Shown piece after piece: positions 44,972 through 53,681 of a DNA stretch of 64,000 nucleotides; the first letter of the stretch is position 1, and each line of letters opens with the position of its first letter. The translations under genes and the position numbers were made by a program. The notes under the pieces were generated by a model that was not told the DNA's origin, did not search any database, and saw nothing but the letters and a program-made list of their open reading frames with translations. Source of the stretch: Microcoleus sp036704825 (GTDB lineage Bacteria; Cyanobacteriota; Cyanobacteriia; Cyanobacteriales; Microcoleaceae); assembly GCA_036704825.1 (NCBI GenBank), contig JAUBSN010000046.1, forward strand, positions 1 to 64,000, written 5' to 3'.

Positions 44972-45242
44972 TGTATGAAAATACTGCGTGAACCACCCAG
45001 GGTGTGGGTTCAACAAGCAGGAATCTTAGTCAAGTTCAAGCAGGTTGAAATTGACCGTAAATAAATTATGAATTTAAAATAAATATAAACTGCTGATTTG
45101 TGAATATCAAATGAAAAAAATATTTGTAGCAGTTTTTCGTTGCACGAGATATTCGCGCGTAATGGCTAATTAGTAATTGGTAATTGGTAATTGGTAATTG
45201 GTAATTGATACCAGTTTAAAAGACAGTAGATATCAGTAGATA

Positions 45243-47273
45243 TCAAAAGTGTTTCGATTCATCTGCCGGCGATGGGGGCCAAGCAGCTTCGCGACCTAGT
45301 TGCTGTTGCCGAATTCGGTCTAAGTTCCCTGCAGGAATAGAAGCTATAAGTTGTCGCGTGTAAGCTTGCTGCGGTTGGCGGTAAATGCGCTCGGCAGTGC
45401 CAATTTCTTCTATTTTACCTTTGTTCATGACGATCGCGCGATCGCTCATAAACTTGACCACGCTCAGATCGTGAGAAATAAAAATATAAGTCAGTCCAAA
45501 CTCTGTTTGCAACTCCTTCAGCAAATTTAAAACTTGCGCCTGCACCGACACATCTAATGCCGAAACCGACTCATCGCAAATAATAAACTTAGGATTCAAA
45601 GCCAAAGCTCTAGCAATACAAATTCGCTGCCGCTGTCCGCCCGAAAACTCGTGAGGGTAGCGCCGCATAAAATCGGGATTTAAACCCACTCTCTCCAACA
45701 AATAAGCCGCGCGATCGCGCTGTTCTTTCTGGTTCTTACCAAAGCGGTGAATCACCATCGGTTCCATCACCGCATCCCCAACACTGAGGCGCGGATCGAG
45801 AGAACTAAAAGGGTCTTGAAAAATAATTTGCAGATCGCGCCGCAGCCACCGCAATTTGCGATCGTACTCTTTTTGCATCCGATAGTTAGCCATCCACTGC
45901 GATGCCGCACTACTTTTCGCAGGAGGCGTAATTTCTTGACCTTCAAAAAACACTTTACCGCTGGCTACCGGAATTAATTGCAGCAAAGCCCTCGCCAAAG
46001 TTGATTTGCCGCAGCCAGACTCGCCCACCAAACCCAAAGTCTCGCCCGGGTAAACCTCAAAAGAAATATCGTTTACCGCCATAAACAAGCGTTTGGTTTC
46101 GCCAAACATTCCCTGCACCGGAAAACCGACTCGCAAGTTATTAACAGCTAGCAAAGGTTCGGAAATATTCGGCAGCCGAGGTGGTTTTCCTGTTAAAGCG
46201 GAAAGTCCGCCGCTGCTGTCGCCGTCTAAATCGACATTTTTCTCGACAATTACTAATTCGCCGCTAGCATTTGTGGTGACATCCATAAAATCGGAAACAG
46301 TCGGCAAGCGCCGCAGTTGCCTCTCTAGAGTTGGGCGGCAAGCTAATAAACCTTTTGTGTAAGGATGTTGGGGATTGCTGAAAATTTGTTCGATCGCACC
46401 GCACTCAACAATCTTGCCTCGGTACATCACCGCCACCGTATCGCCAATTTCCGCAATCACGCCCAAATCGTGGGTAATAAAAATCATTGCCATGCCTCTA
46501 GAGTCCCGCAACTCCCGCAGCAAAGCTAAGATTGTTGCCTGCACGGTTACGTCCAAAGCCGTGGTAGGTTCGTCAGCAATTAATAAAGTTGGATTGCAAG
46601 AAATGGCCATTGCAATCATCACGCGCTGGATTTGACCGCCTGAGAGTTCGTGGGGGTAGCGATCGAGCATAGCTTGTTTTTGGTCGTTGACGAGCTGCAT
46701 CAAATCGCGATCGTCTTCCCCAACTGCTTGATTCCCCGCAGCAGTCCGGGAATGTTCTTGCCGCAAAGCCAAACACCGCTGCCTGATCTCGTCGTCGCCC
46801 GGTAGCAGCTTCACCTCTTGCAGCAGAGAAGCAGCTTGGCGCCGCGCTTCTGTCTGCGATACCTGTTGGTGCAAACAAATGGCTTCTGTGAGTTGAAATC
46901 CGATCGTATAAACGGGATTTAGCGAACTCATCGGCTCTTGAAAAATCGTCGCAATCTGGCTGCCCCGGTATGTTTGTTTTTCCCTGTCCGGCATTTCCAG
47001 CAGATTCACAGGCCCATTGCTAGCGCCGTCTTTTGTCGGAGAAAACCAAATTTCGCCATCAATTTTCGTTGACGAACTCGACAGCAAACCCATAACAGCG
47101 AGCGATGTTACCGATTTTCCCGATCCCGACTCTCCCACGATGCCCAGAGTTTGCCCTCGCTTGACCTCAAAGGAAATGCCGTCAACCGCTTTGACGGTTG
47201 CAGACGCATCGCCTGCGTCCGCAGATTGAAATTCAACCCGCAGGTTGCGAACTTCTAGGACGGTTTCACTCAT
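45243..47273 (-). CDS. Fused dual ATPase of a peptide/nickel-type ABC importer (DppD-DppF fusion)
   Basis: A 676-residue protein with two ATP-binding domains. Domain 1 (about 5-330): GIVGESGSGKSVTSLAVMG (Walker A), LSGGQIQRVMIAMA (signature), LLIADEPTTALDVTVQA (Walker B), and the PHPYTKGL-like HPYTKGLLACRP tail. Domain 2 (about 375-676): GLVGESGCGKSTLARALLQL, FSGGQRQRICIARALALNPK, FIICDESVSALDVSVQA. Such fusions power oligopeptide, dipeptide or glutathione importers. No permease or binding protein lies nearby. Start ATG at 47273. Confidence 0.92.
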   Translation of the reverse strand: MSETVLEVRNLRVEFQSADAGDASATVKAVDGISFEVKRGQTLGIVGESGSGKSVTSLAVMGLLSSSSTKIDGEIWFSPTKDGASNGPVNLLEMPDREKQTYRGSQIATIFQEPMSSLNPVYTIGFQLTEAICLHQQVSQTEARRQAASLLQEVKLLPGDDEIRQRCLALRQEHSRTAAGNQAVGEDDRDLMQLVNDQKQAMLDRYPHELSGGQIQRVMIAMAISCNPTLLIADEPTTALDVTVQATILALLRELRDSRGMAMIFITHDLGVIAEIGDTVAVMYRGKIVECGAIEQIFSNPQHPYTKGLLACRPTLERQLRRLPTVSDFMDVTTNASGELVIVEKNVDLDGDSSGGLSALTGKPPRLPNISEPLLAVNNLRVGFPVQGMFGETKRLFMAVNDISFEVYPGETLGLVGESGCGKSTLARALLQLIPVASGKVFFEGQEITPPAKSSAASQWMANYRMQKEYDRKLRWLRRDLQIIFQDPFSSLDPRLSVGDAVMEPMVIHRFGKNQKEQRDRAAYLLERVGLNPDFMRRYPHEFSGGQRQRICIARALALNPKFIICDESVSALDVSVQAQVLNLLKELQTEFGLTYIFISHDLSVVKFMSDRAIVMNKGKIEEIGTAERIYRQPQQAYTRQLIASIPAGNLDRIRQQQLGREAAWPPSPADESKHF

Positions 47274-47492
47274 GGAGGTCTATGGCAGTTAAATGAAGAT
47301 TAAGTGGATTGTAGCAGGGCTTGTTGAAGCCAGAAGGCAGTGGGAAAATTTTCAGGTTGCTTTGCATAACAGATGGCGAAAACTAAGATTCCTCGCAACG
47401 CTTCGCTGTGGATGAGTTTTGAATTTTAAATTGTCGATAACTTAAAACTCAAAACTCAGAACTACTGGAGTACCTTCTGCCTGCAATTTTCC

Positions 47493-48008
47493 TCAAAAAC
47501 CGATGACTTGAGTGTCGGCAGGCAGTGCAGTGGCCTCGGAGACCTTTTTAAACACAGTTGCCTGTTCGTTTAAGGCATTAGGTCTGGCCTGTCCGGGATT
47601 GGTGCCTTGCAACTGAAGGCGCATTTGACCTTCGGGAGTCAACTCAAAAACCGTCTCAACTGTTTCTGTGCTGCTGAGGCCGACATCAAGGTGCATCGGT
47701 TTTTCACCGAGATTAACTTTGTACCTCATTTCTTTGGCGCGGGCGGCTCCGTCGGGACCTTTAGCCATGAGAAACAATTTGCCTTCTGGGGCAAAGACGA
47801 AGGTGAAAGACTGACCGGAGGGGACTGTGCCTTGCCACTGGCCTAGGAGTTGCGTGTCAATGTTGCTGGGGGCCGGGGCTGCTGTTTCTTGGGCAATTGT
47901 TGGTGCTGCTGCGGATGCGGGGCCTTGCGCGGCGTTGAAGCTGGCGAGGATGCCGAAGCAAAGACCACCTGCTACGATCGCTTTACCAATCATTTTTGAA
48001 TTAGACAT
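47493..48008 (-). CDS. Secreted small protein, unknown function
   Basis: A 171-residue protein with an Ala-rich signal peptide (IGKAIVAGGLCFGILASFNA). The mature part begins near a LLGQWQGTVPSGQSFTFVFA strand and is predicted to be beta-rich, resembling a lipocalin-like or DUF-type barrel: GKLFLMAKGPDGAARAKEM, TVETVFELTPEGQMRLQLQG. It is likely periplasmic. No pathway can be assigned; neighbours are unrelated. Confidence 0.65.
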   Translation of the reverse strand: MSNSKMIGKAIVAGGLCFGILASFNAAQGPASAAAPTIAQETAAPAPSNIDTQLLGQWQGTVPSGQSFTFVFAPEGKLFLMAKGPDGAARAKEMRYKVNLGEKPMHLDVGLSSTETVETVFELTPEGQMRLQLQGTNPGQARPNALNEQATVFKKVSEATALPADTQVIGF

Positions 48009-48488
48009 GAGACCGATCTAAAAATTGGTTATTTGTTTTGTACACTGTAGCGGTAAAACCGTACTTTGTTTAGTTTAAATCCCTTTTATGGATAGATATA
48101 GGTTGAGGTTACAACCTGCAACGCAGTTGTCATCCCCGGACTCAAGCTTTTCCTGAGCTTGTTGAAGGGTCATTCGATTTTAGATTTTAGATTTTAGATT
48201 TTAGATTTTGGATTGACTTGCGCGAGATAAATTCGGGGGCGTGAGGATTTGAGATTTTCGATGCTTTCGATTGATTCCACGGATCGATCGCGTGGCGGGT
48301 ACCACCTTTGAAATTCGCTTGTCACGGGGCTTTCTGTTTTTTTATGGTAAAATCCAATACAAATTCGGCTTAAGCTGCAGAGTTCGCTGTTCTGAGTTGA
48401 TTGTTTTAACTCAAAACAGCTAATTGACTATTGCGTTCGATCTCACCCCCAGACAGTTTGGCAACTCGCTCGCATTAACAGTCTTTCA
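48009..48488. other. Intergenic region carrying element copy A
   Basis: No gene is seen. The 149-bp element is at 48173-48321. Before it, ACTCAAGCTTTTCCTGAGCTTG can form a hairpin at about 48140-48162. A TATGGTAAAAT promoter-like box follows at about 48343. Confidence 0.5.
48173..48324 (+). mobile_element. 140-bp TTCGATT/GAAATTCGCTTG element, copy A
   Basis: Begins TTCGATTTTAGATTTTAG, then GGATTGACTTGCGCGAGATA, the hairpin CCACGGATCGATCGCGTGG, GGCGGGTACCACC and ends GAAATTCGCTTG. TCA flanks it at 48170-48172 and 48322-48324. It lies between genes on the minus strand. Confidence 0.75.
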
Positions 48489-48692
48489 TTAATTTTTTTC
48501 TGTATCGGGTGCGACTTGTTCTGTCGGAGATTCCGGCGCGGTTTCCTGTGGATTTTGCGATCGTTTCATGCGCTCTAATGCCTCTGCGTAAGACCAAGCC
48601 ACGCTCACAAGAAAAGCTTTCGCCATGCCGGACAAATTTTTTGTTTCCTCGCTTGCAGGCGCTTCAGCTTTTTGGTTGCCGTCGTTCATCAT
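48489..48692 (-). CDS. Small acidic/helical protein, unknown
   Basis: A 67-residue protein: MMNDGNQKAEAPASEETKNL, then SGMAKAFLVSVAWSYAEALE, a possible amphipathic helix, and a Pro/Glu-rich tail. GGGAG lies six bases before the double ATG, which sets the start at 48692. The longer frame to 48749 lacks such a site. No family is recognised; it is likely cytosolic or peripheral to a membrane. Confidence 0.55.
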   Translation of the reverse strand: MMNDGNQKAEAPASEETKNLSGMAKAFLVSVAWSYAEALERMKRSQNPQETAPESPTEQVAPDTEKN

Positions 48693-48848
48693 GTTTTCTC
48701 CCGCGCAGGTTTTTCTAGTGATTTTTTGCAGTTTGCGATCGATACCCACAAATTATGATTTTTCTTGCACCCGTACCTTACTTATCTTTGAGGATATGAC
48801 CTTGATTACCACGAATAATATCATAATTACGCGGATTCGATGACCGCA

Positions 48849-49426
48849 TCAGAAAGAAACCTTAACTTCGCTGGTTGCCCGCAGCACAGACTCTTACAGA
48901 AAAGTGCCCTTGTAAGTTTCGATAATTTCAGGAATAGCTTGATTTTTTTCAGGAATACTTTCAGAAATTAAAATAACTATTTTAGAGCTTTCTATAATTA
49001 GAATTTCCGCTCTGTTGAGAAACTGCCACAAGCCGTCTAATACGGTTAGCCATTCCCGAAAGCGAGGGGTAATAACTGCCTTGACAAACTCCTGCTATTA
49101 TGATTGATAAATTGTCTCGCCTCCCGGTTTTGTTAAGCCAAAATACAGTTCATCTTTGAGGAGATTTGTTTGCTTGGCATTAGTATCCGAAGTTTCGGGA
49201 AGTTGAGCGCGGGCAATTGCTGCCGGACAAACAGGCAGAATGAACAGCAGGCAGGTCATTCGATTTGAGATTTGAGATTTGAGATTTTGGATTGACTTGC
49301 GCGAGATAAATTCGGGGGACGCAAGGATTTTCGATTTTCGATTTGGGATCGATCCCACCGATCGCGTGGCGGGTACCACCTTTGAAATTCGCTTGTCAAG
49401 CAAAGACTGTTAAGATGTTGATTCAT
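48849..49426 (-). pseudogene. DUF3574-type gene broken by a repeat element and stop codons
   Basis: From the ATG at 49426 the frame reads MNQHLNSLC, is interrupted by element copy B, and resumes as TCLLFILPVCPAAIARAQLP, a signal peptide, then LLKDELYFGLTKPGGETI, the DUF3574 start. A stop (TAA) follows, after which the same frame continues as FVKAVITPRFREWLTVLDG, SSKIVILISESIPEKNQAIP and IIETYKGTFL with another stop, ending ESVLRATSEVKVSF. Removing the element and one TGA triplet restores an uninterrupted signal peptide. Two further in-frame stops show the gene is dead apart from the insertion. Confidence 0.8.
49259..49398 (+). mobile_element. 140-bp TTCGATT/GAAATTCGCTTG element, copy B
   Basis: Begins TTCGATTTGAGATTTGAG, shares GGATTGACTTGCGCGAGATA with copy A, then CCCACCGATCGCGTGG, GGCGGGTACCACC and GAAATTCGCTTG. 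TCA flanks it at 49256-49258 and 49396-49398. It splits the signal-peptide codons of the DUF3574 gene. Confidence 0.82.
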
Positions 49427-49799
49427 CAGGAATTACGCAGAAATTCTATATAGTGGGCGATTGTTTCTAGCGTGCCCTTGAAATGTTGATTGAGAATCCT
49501 GCAATATCTCAGTTTTAACCACCGAGTCTAATCAACGGTTTTTTAACCCGAATTTGATTTAATTTAACAACATAAAAAACTTCCAAATCAAAAACCCAGT
49601 TTCACCGGAGAAACTGGGTTTTTGAGCATCTGTTCTAGTTTATTTACGATCGCATACTTGATTGCGTCTGTCGTATTAACTAGCTCCACCTATTTAAACG
49701 TCAAACTTTTCAGGTGTTCAGAAACCCGGAAGGGCGAGCACTCTTGGCTGCGCCCCGAAAGCAATCAGGTTTCTCAGTGTTATATTTTTTTAGTTGGAG
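49427..49799. other. Intergenic region with hairpin and MITE-like repeat
   Basis: No gene is supported; a short plus-strand frame at 49622-49834 has no family-like content. The contents are the hairpin at 49591-49622 and the inverted-repeat element at 49677-49806. Confidence 0.5.
49591..49622. terminator. Bidirectional terminator-like hairpin
   Basis: AAAACCCAGTTTC and GAAACTGGGTTTT pair perfectly around ACCGGA; either strand ends in a T-run. It could terminate the gene at 49800-50150 on the minus strand. Confidence 0.55.
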
Positions 49800-49806
49800 C
49801 TAGTTA
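49677..49806. mobile_element. 130-bp MITE-like inverted-repeat element
   Basis: The left end TAACTAGCTCCACCTA and the right end (read inverted) TAACTAGCTCCAACTA match over 16 bases with one mismatch, and both ends are TA. TA flanks with matched inverted repeats fit an IS630/Tc1-like MITE. The right arm provides the stop codon of the 49800-50150 gene. No transposase is present in the window. Confidence 0.5.
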
Positions 49807-50150
49807 TCCTTTAATTCGCGGATACTTCTCTTAGCAGTGTCTTGATACATCTCCCCGAATTCTTTCACGGCCGCTCCTGCCTCTTGCCCAATCTTCTGAG
49901 CTCGTTCGCCCGGATCGTCCTTAGTTTCGCGAGCTTCCTGCCTCCATTCCCGGGTTGTTTGGGGTCTTTCTGGATTGTTTAGATCGGCATTTGAGCTGGC
50001 TTGCGCGCCAAAAGCTATGTGACTGCTTCCCGAATCAACATTTGTTGTTAGCAGCAGAAAACCGACTAGAACAACACTCAAAAAACTCTTGATTTGAAAG
50101 CCCTTCAGCAGGGAACTGATGCGAGCAATGGCTGTGGAAATCAAATTCAT
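49800..50150 (-). CDS. Small membrane-anchored or secreted protein, unknown
   Basis: A 116-residue protein with an N-terminal hydrophobic segment (FQIKSFLSVVLVGFLLLTT) acting as signal or anchor, followed by a hydrophilic helical part (TREWRQEARETKDDPGERAQ; KEFGEMYQDTAKRSIRELKD). GGGAG lies ten bases before the ATG at 50150. The charged helical tail resembles small stress-related cyanobacterial proteins, but no family is assigned. The stop codon lies in a MITE-like arm, so the original C-terminus may have been different. Confidence 0.6.
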   Translation of the reverse strand: MNLISTAIARISSLLKGFQIKSFLSVVLVGFLLLTTNVDSGSSHIAFGAQASSNADLNNPERPQTTREWRQEARETKDDPGERAQKIGQEAGAAVKEFGEMYQDTAKRSIRELKDN

Positions 50151-50483
50151 CTCAGTAATACTCCCTAAGTTGATTGGTGACAATCTTCAACATTTTTTCA
50201 TCTAATTGACTCGCTCCAAAATTAGCAGCTAATGGGAGGTCAAGCTAACTTAGCTTTAACTTCCGATTAACCACCTAAATAGAGTTATAGGTTAGCGATA
50301 AATTCTGGTAAATACGCCACCTATGTGCGAGCCAATTAGCTTTTTCACACATGGATATCACGTTAACAGCAGCAAAATAGTTCTACCTCTAACTAAAGTG
50401 ATAACTTAATTAGAAGCAAAAAACATATTTTTATACACATGGTTAGACTATTTTCAATCAATCATGCTGTTCAGGGCAAATTC
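50151..50483. other. Intergenic region, nothing recognised
   Basis: This 333-bp AT-rich gap between two minus-strand genes shows no repeat or convincing frame. It should hold the promoter of the 49800-50150 gene. Confidence 0.4.
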
Positions 50484-51566
50484 TTATTGCAAGCGATCGC
50501 CAGTTTTCACATCAAACCAGTGCAGCAACTGAGGGGGAAAAACTAGCTCTACAATTTCTGAATTCCAGCGGCGGTCATTTGGGAGTAAAGCCCGTACCGT
50601 TACTGACTCCAAACCTTTAACTCGGACGCTAACTAAATTTTGCATTCCCAAGTTTTCCACTAAATAAACCTCACCTTTAATTGCCTCTGGGGCCGCTATC
50701 TTGCCGGCCTCTGCATCTGCAAAGCCAACGTGTTCGGGGCGAATTCCCAAGAGAATTTCTGGCGGCACAGTCGGCAGATCCGGTAGTCGAACTTGAAAAT
50801 CACCCAACACAGCAAAATTGCCCTGGCATTTAAGCTCGAGCAAATTCATTTGCGGGCTGCCCACAAAACCCGCTACAAACAGATTTGCAGGACGGGTATA
50901 AATTAAGTGTGGCGGGTCTAGTTGCTGCACGTTGCCGCTGTTGAGAACTGCGACTTTTGTAGAAAGCGTCATTGCTTCGGTTTGGTCGTGAGTTACGTAA
51001 ACTACAGGAGCTTTTTGGGCGGAAAACAATTGTTTGAGTTCGGCCCTAACTTTTTCCCGCAATAATGCGTCGAGATTGCTCAAAGGTTCGTCGAGCAAAA
51101 ATACTTCCGGTTGGCGCACTAAAGCGCGGCCCAGGGCGACTCGCTGCCGCTGTCCGCCTGATAGTTTTCCGGGTTTGCGATCGATTAATTCCGTCAATCC
51201 GAGGGATGCTGCAACTTCCGTCACTAACCGATTGATTTCGCCGGAGGAGATTTTGCGAAGTTTGAGGCTCGATGCCATATTCTCGTATACTGTCATGTGC
51301 GGATACAGCGCGTAACTTTGAAAAACCATTGCAATATCGCGATCGCCGGGTCTGAGATAAGTGACATTGCGATCGCCAATTCTAATCTCGCCCCTCGTCG
51401 GCTGTTCCAACCCTGCAATTAACCGCAGAGTCGTAGATTTGCCGCACCCCGACGGCCCCAGCAAGGTCAGAAATTCTCCTTCGCTGACATCCAAACTAAT
51501 GTCTTTTACGGGAACAACTTTAGGGCTGTAGGTTTTATTGAGGTTTTTGAGTTGCAGTTTTGCCAT
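50484..51566 (-). CDS. Sugar ABC transporter ATPase (MalK/UgpC type)
   Basis: A 360-residue ATPase. LGPSGCGKSTTLRLIAGLEQ is Walker A, LSGGQRQRVALGRALVRQPE the signature, VFLLDEPLSNLDALLR Walker B, VTHDQTEAM the H-loop. The C-terminal OB-type regulatory domain (LLGIRPEHVGF; VENLGMQNLVSVRV) is typical of MalK-like subunits. It is the last gene of a four-gene importer set on the minus strand. I start at the ATG giving MAKLQLKNLN; the longer frame to 51596 is repeat-encoded. Confidence 0.93.
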   Translation of the reverse strand: MAKLQLKNLNKTYSPKVVPVKDISLDVSEGEFLTLLGPSGCGKSTTLRLIAGLEQPTRGEIRIGDRNVTYLRPGDRDIAMVFQSYALYPHMTVYENMASSLKLRKISSGEINRLVTEVAASLGLTELIDRKPGKLSGGQRQRVALGRALVRQPEVFLLDEPLSNLDALLREKVRAELKQLFSAQKAPVVYVTHDQTEAMTLSTKVAVLNSGNVQQLDPPHLIYTRPANLFVAGFVGSPQMNLLELKCQGNFAVLGDFQVRLPDLPTVPPEILLGIRPEHVGFADAEAGKIAAPEAIKGEVYLVENLGMQNLVSVRVKGLESVTVRALLPNDRRWNSEIVELVFPPQLLHWFDVKTGDRLQ

Positions 51567-51567
51567 G

Positions 51568-51690
51568 ATTTTGATGGGTAATTGGGAATTGGGCATTGGG
51601 AATTGGGCATTGGTAATTGCAACGGACTACTGACTACGGACTACTGACTACTGACTACTCTCAAATCTCAAATCTAAAATCTCAATCGAT
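51568..51690. repeat. GGGAATTGGGCATT and ACTACTGACT arrays
   Basis: GGGTAATTGGGAATTGGGCA, GACTACGGACTACTGACTAC and CTCAAATCTAAAATCTC arrays fill the gap between the ATPase and the downstream permease of the importer. Confidence 0.7.
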
Positions 51691-52554
51691 TTATCCTTTT
51701 ACAGCCCCGGCTGTTAAACCTTGAACAATGCGCCGCTGGAACACCAAAACCAGCAAAACCAAGGGCAAAGTTCCTAAAACGGTAGCTGCGGCGATCGGTC
51801 CGTAAGGAATCTCAAATACTGACACCCCGCTGAGTTGAGCCGTGGCAACGGGAATAGTTTTCAGAGATTCGCGAGTCATAAATGTTAGGGCAAATATAAA
51901 CTCGTTCCAAGCTGAAATAAACGTCAAAATTCCAGTGGTTACTAACGCGGGAAATGTCATCGGTAGCACGATTTGCCACAGCATTTGGAAAGTGTTGTAT
52001 CCGTCAACTTTAGCAGCATCTTCCAAATCTTTTGGCAATTGTTGAAAGAAACTCCGCATCACCAAAATTGTCAGCGGCAGATTGATCGCAGTGTAAGGAA
52101 TAATTAATGCTAAATAATTATTGCCTAAATCCAAAGCTTTAACAATTTCCAGCAGTCCCAAAAATAGCAGTACCGCCGGAAATAGCGTCACAATCGTCAC
52201 ACTTGCCAGAATGATTTTCTCGCTCCACAGCCGCAACCGGGCTAAAGCGTATGCTGCGGGAGCGCCTACTGCTAAACACAGCAATGTTGAAGTAATCGAA
52301 ACAAAAGCGCTATTTAAAATATAAAGAGCAAACGGGCGACGTTGGAATAGGGATAGGTAATGCTCGAAAGTAATTCGTTTGGGAATGTAGACGTTGGGAA
52401 TCGCCGAAATATCCGCATTTACTTTGAAAGAAGTTAGCACCTGCCAGATAATAGGTGCGAGGAAATATGCGACAGTTAATATTGCCGATATTGGCAATAT
52501 TAATTGCCGGATGTTAAAGGTTTTTTTGTTAGGCTGTTCGCGGGCGATCGACAT
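51691..52554 (-). CDS. Sugar ABC permease (MalG type)
   Basis: A 287-residue permease with six helices, starting LILPISAILTVAYFLAPIIW. The EAA loop reads EDAAKVDGYNTFQMLWQIVLPMTFP; the C-terminal QRRIVQGLTAGAVKG is the typical MalG-like end. PLTILVMRSFFQQLPKDLED precedes the EAA loop. It is the second permease of the importer. Confidence 0.93.
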   Translation of the reverse strand: MSIAREQPNKKTFNIRQLILPISAILTVAYFLAPIIWQVLTSFKVNADISAIPNVYIPKRITFEHYLSLFQRRPFALYILNSAFVSITSTLLCLAVGAPAAYALARLRLWSEKIILASVTIVTLFPAVLLFLGLLEIVKALDLGNNYLALIIPYTAINLPLTILVMRSFFQQLPKDLEDAAKVDGYNTFQMLWQIVLPMTFPALVTTGILTFISAWNEFIFALTFMTRESLKTIPVATAQLSGVSVFEIPYGPIAAATVLGTLPLVLLVLVFQRRIVQGLTAGAVKG

Positions 52555-52626
52555 AATTTTTACTAATGAAATGAACGTGCTAAGTTGTTTGGCATTTAGA
52601 TTTATTTTTTGGGTCGAGCGAACCCG

Positions 52627-52710
52627 CGCATGGGGCTAGAAACCGGGTTTCTACGAGTTTTTTGACGATTCACGAGAAATATACGAAGAAACCCGGTTTC
52701 TGGGGTTCGC
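52627..52710. repeat. AGAAACCGGGTTTCT palindrome pair
   Basis: AGAAACCGGGTTTCT and AGAAACCCGGTTTCT, 48 bases apart and inverted, lie between the two permease genes. The same pair, in inverse order, is at 63256-63322. Confidence 0.75.
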
Positions 52711-52754
52711 AAACTAACTTAACCAGCACCAATCTAAAATCCAAAATCTAAAAT

Positions 52755-53681
52755 CTAAAATTGATTGGCGCGGGCTCTCGATAACAGGTAAGCGGCGATC
52801 GCAACTGCTGCCACTAACAGCAAAAAAGTACACACCACCAAAGCCGCCCCGTACCCAAAGTCTAAATACCTCATTACCGTGCTGTAAATGTATATAGAAA
52901 CCGTCTCCGTTGCCCCCGCCGGTCCCCCTCCCGTCATCACCTGAATCAAGTCAAAAATGCCGAAAGCTTGGGCAAATCGAAACAGCACAGCAATCACAAT
53001 TTGCGGCATCAGCAGGGGCACAGTAACTTGACGGAAACTCTGCCAGCTACTCGCGCCGTCGATCGCGTGGGCTTCGTACAAATCACCGGGAATTGACTGC
53101 AATCCCGCTAGCAAAAGCAAGCTGACGAAGGGCGTAGTTTTCCACACATCCGCTGCAATCACTGCCATCATTGCCAAAGTCGGATCTCCCAGCCAGCTAA
53201 TGCTATTTTGAATCAATCCCAAACGCCTCAAAACATCGTTAATTACGCCGTATTGGTCGTTAAAAATCCACGCCCAAGCTACTCCCATCAATGCAGTGGG
53301 CAGCGCCCAAGGCAGCAGGGAGATTGTCCGCACGATGCCGCGCCCTGTGAAGGATTGATTTAAGACTAAGGCAATGCCCATACCGATAATTAATTCCAGC
53401 ACAACAGAGGCGACTGTAAATACTGTGGTGTTGCCTAAAGTTTGCCAGAAACGCCCGTCGCCTAACATTCTACTGTAGTTAGCAAAACCGGAAAAAACCA
53501 GTTTTAATTCTGTACCCAGGTTTTGGGTGAATAAACTCAGCCAAAAAGCGCGCAATATTGGGTAAGCAAATACTAGCAGCAGAATTATCAAAGCTGGTGC
53601 TACTAATATCCATCCGGTTTTTTGTTCGCGCTGTCGCATCTTGTCTGATTGCATATTTTTAATCCCTAATTTATCCCTCAT
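52755..53681 (-). CDS. Sugar ABC permease (MalF type)
   Basis: A 308-residue permease: GWILVAPALIILLLVFAYPILRAFWLSL is the first helix; the EAA loop reads EAHAIDGASSWQSFRQVTVPLLMPQ; MTGGGPAGATETVSIYIYS is the MalF-like C-terminal motif. Further in-frame ATGs lie at 53654 and 53639 and either could be the real start. It is the first permease of the importer; the orphan permease at 12843 is of the same type. Confidence 0.9.
   Translation of the reverse strand: MRDKLGIKNMQSDKMRQREQKTGWILVAPALIILLLVFAYPILRAFWLSLFTQNLGTELKLVFSGFANYSRMLGDGRFWQTLGNTTVFTVASVVLELIIGMGIALVLNQSFTGRGIVRTISLLPWALPTALMGVAWAWIFNDQYGVINDVLRRLGLIQNSISWLGDPTLAMMAVIAADVWKTTPFVSLLLLAGLQSIPGDLYEAHAIDGASSWQSFRQVTVPLLMPQIVIAVLFRFAQAFGIFDLIQVMTGGGPAGATETVSIYIYSTVMRYLDFGYGAALVVCTFLLLVAAVAIAAYLLSRARANQF

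Larger units (their letters stand above)
44589..45242. other. Intergenic region with possible short transcript
   Basis: This 654-bp gap contains a good TATAAT at 44814-44819, then about 240 bases of non-repetitive sequence with several potential hairpins (CACCCAGGGTGTGGG at about 44992; GCTGCAG/CTGC near 44895). At 45171-45210 is a TAATTGG array. The middle part resembles a small RNA or small-peptide locus rather than decayed coding sequence. Confidence 0.4.

Noticed and set aside
49622..49834. 70-residue plus-strand frame
   Set aside because: It starts in a terminator hairpin and crosses a MITE-like element; composition is not protein-like.
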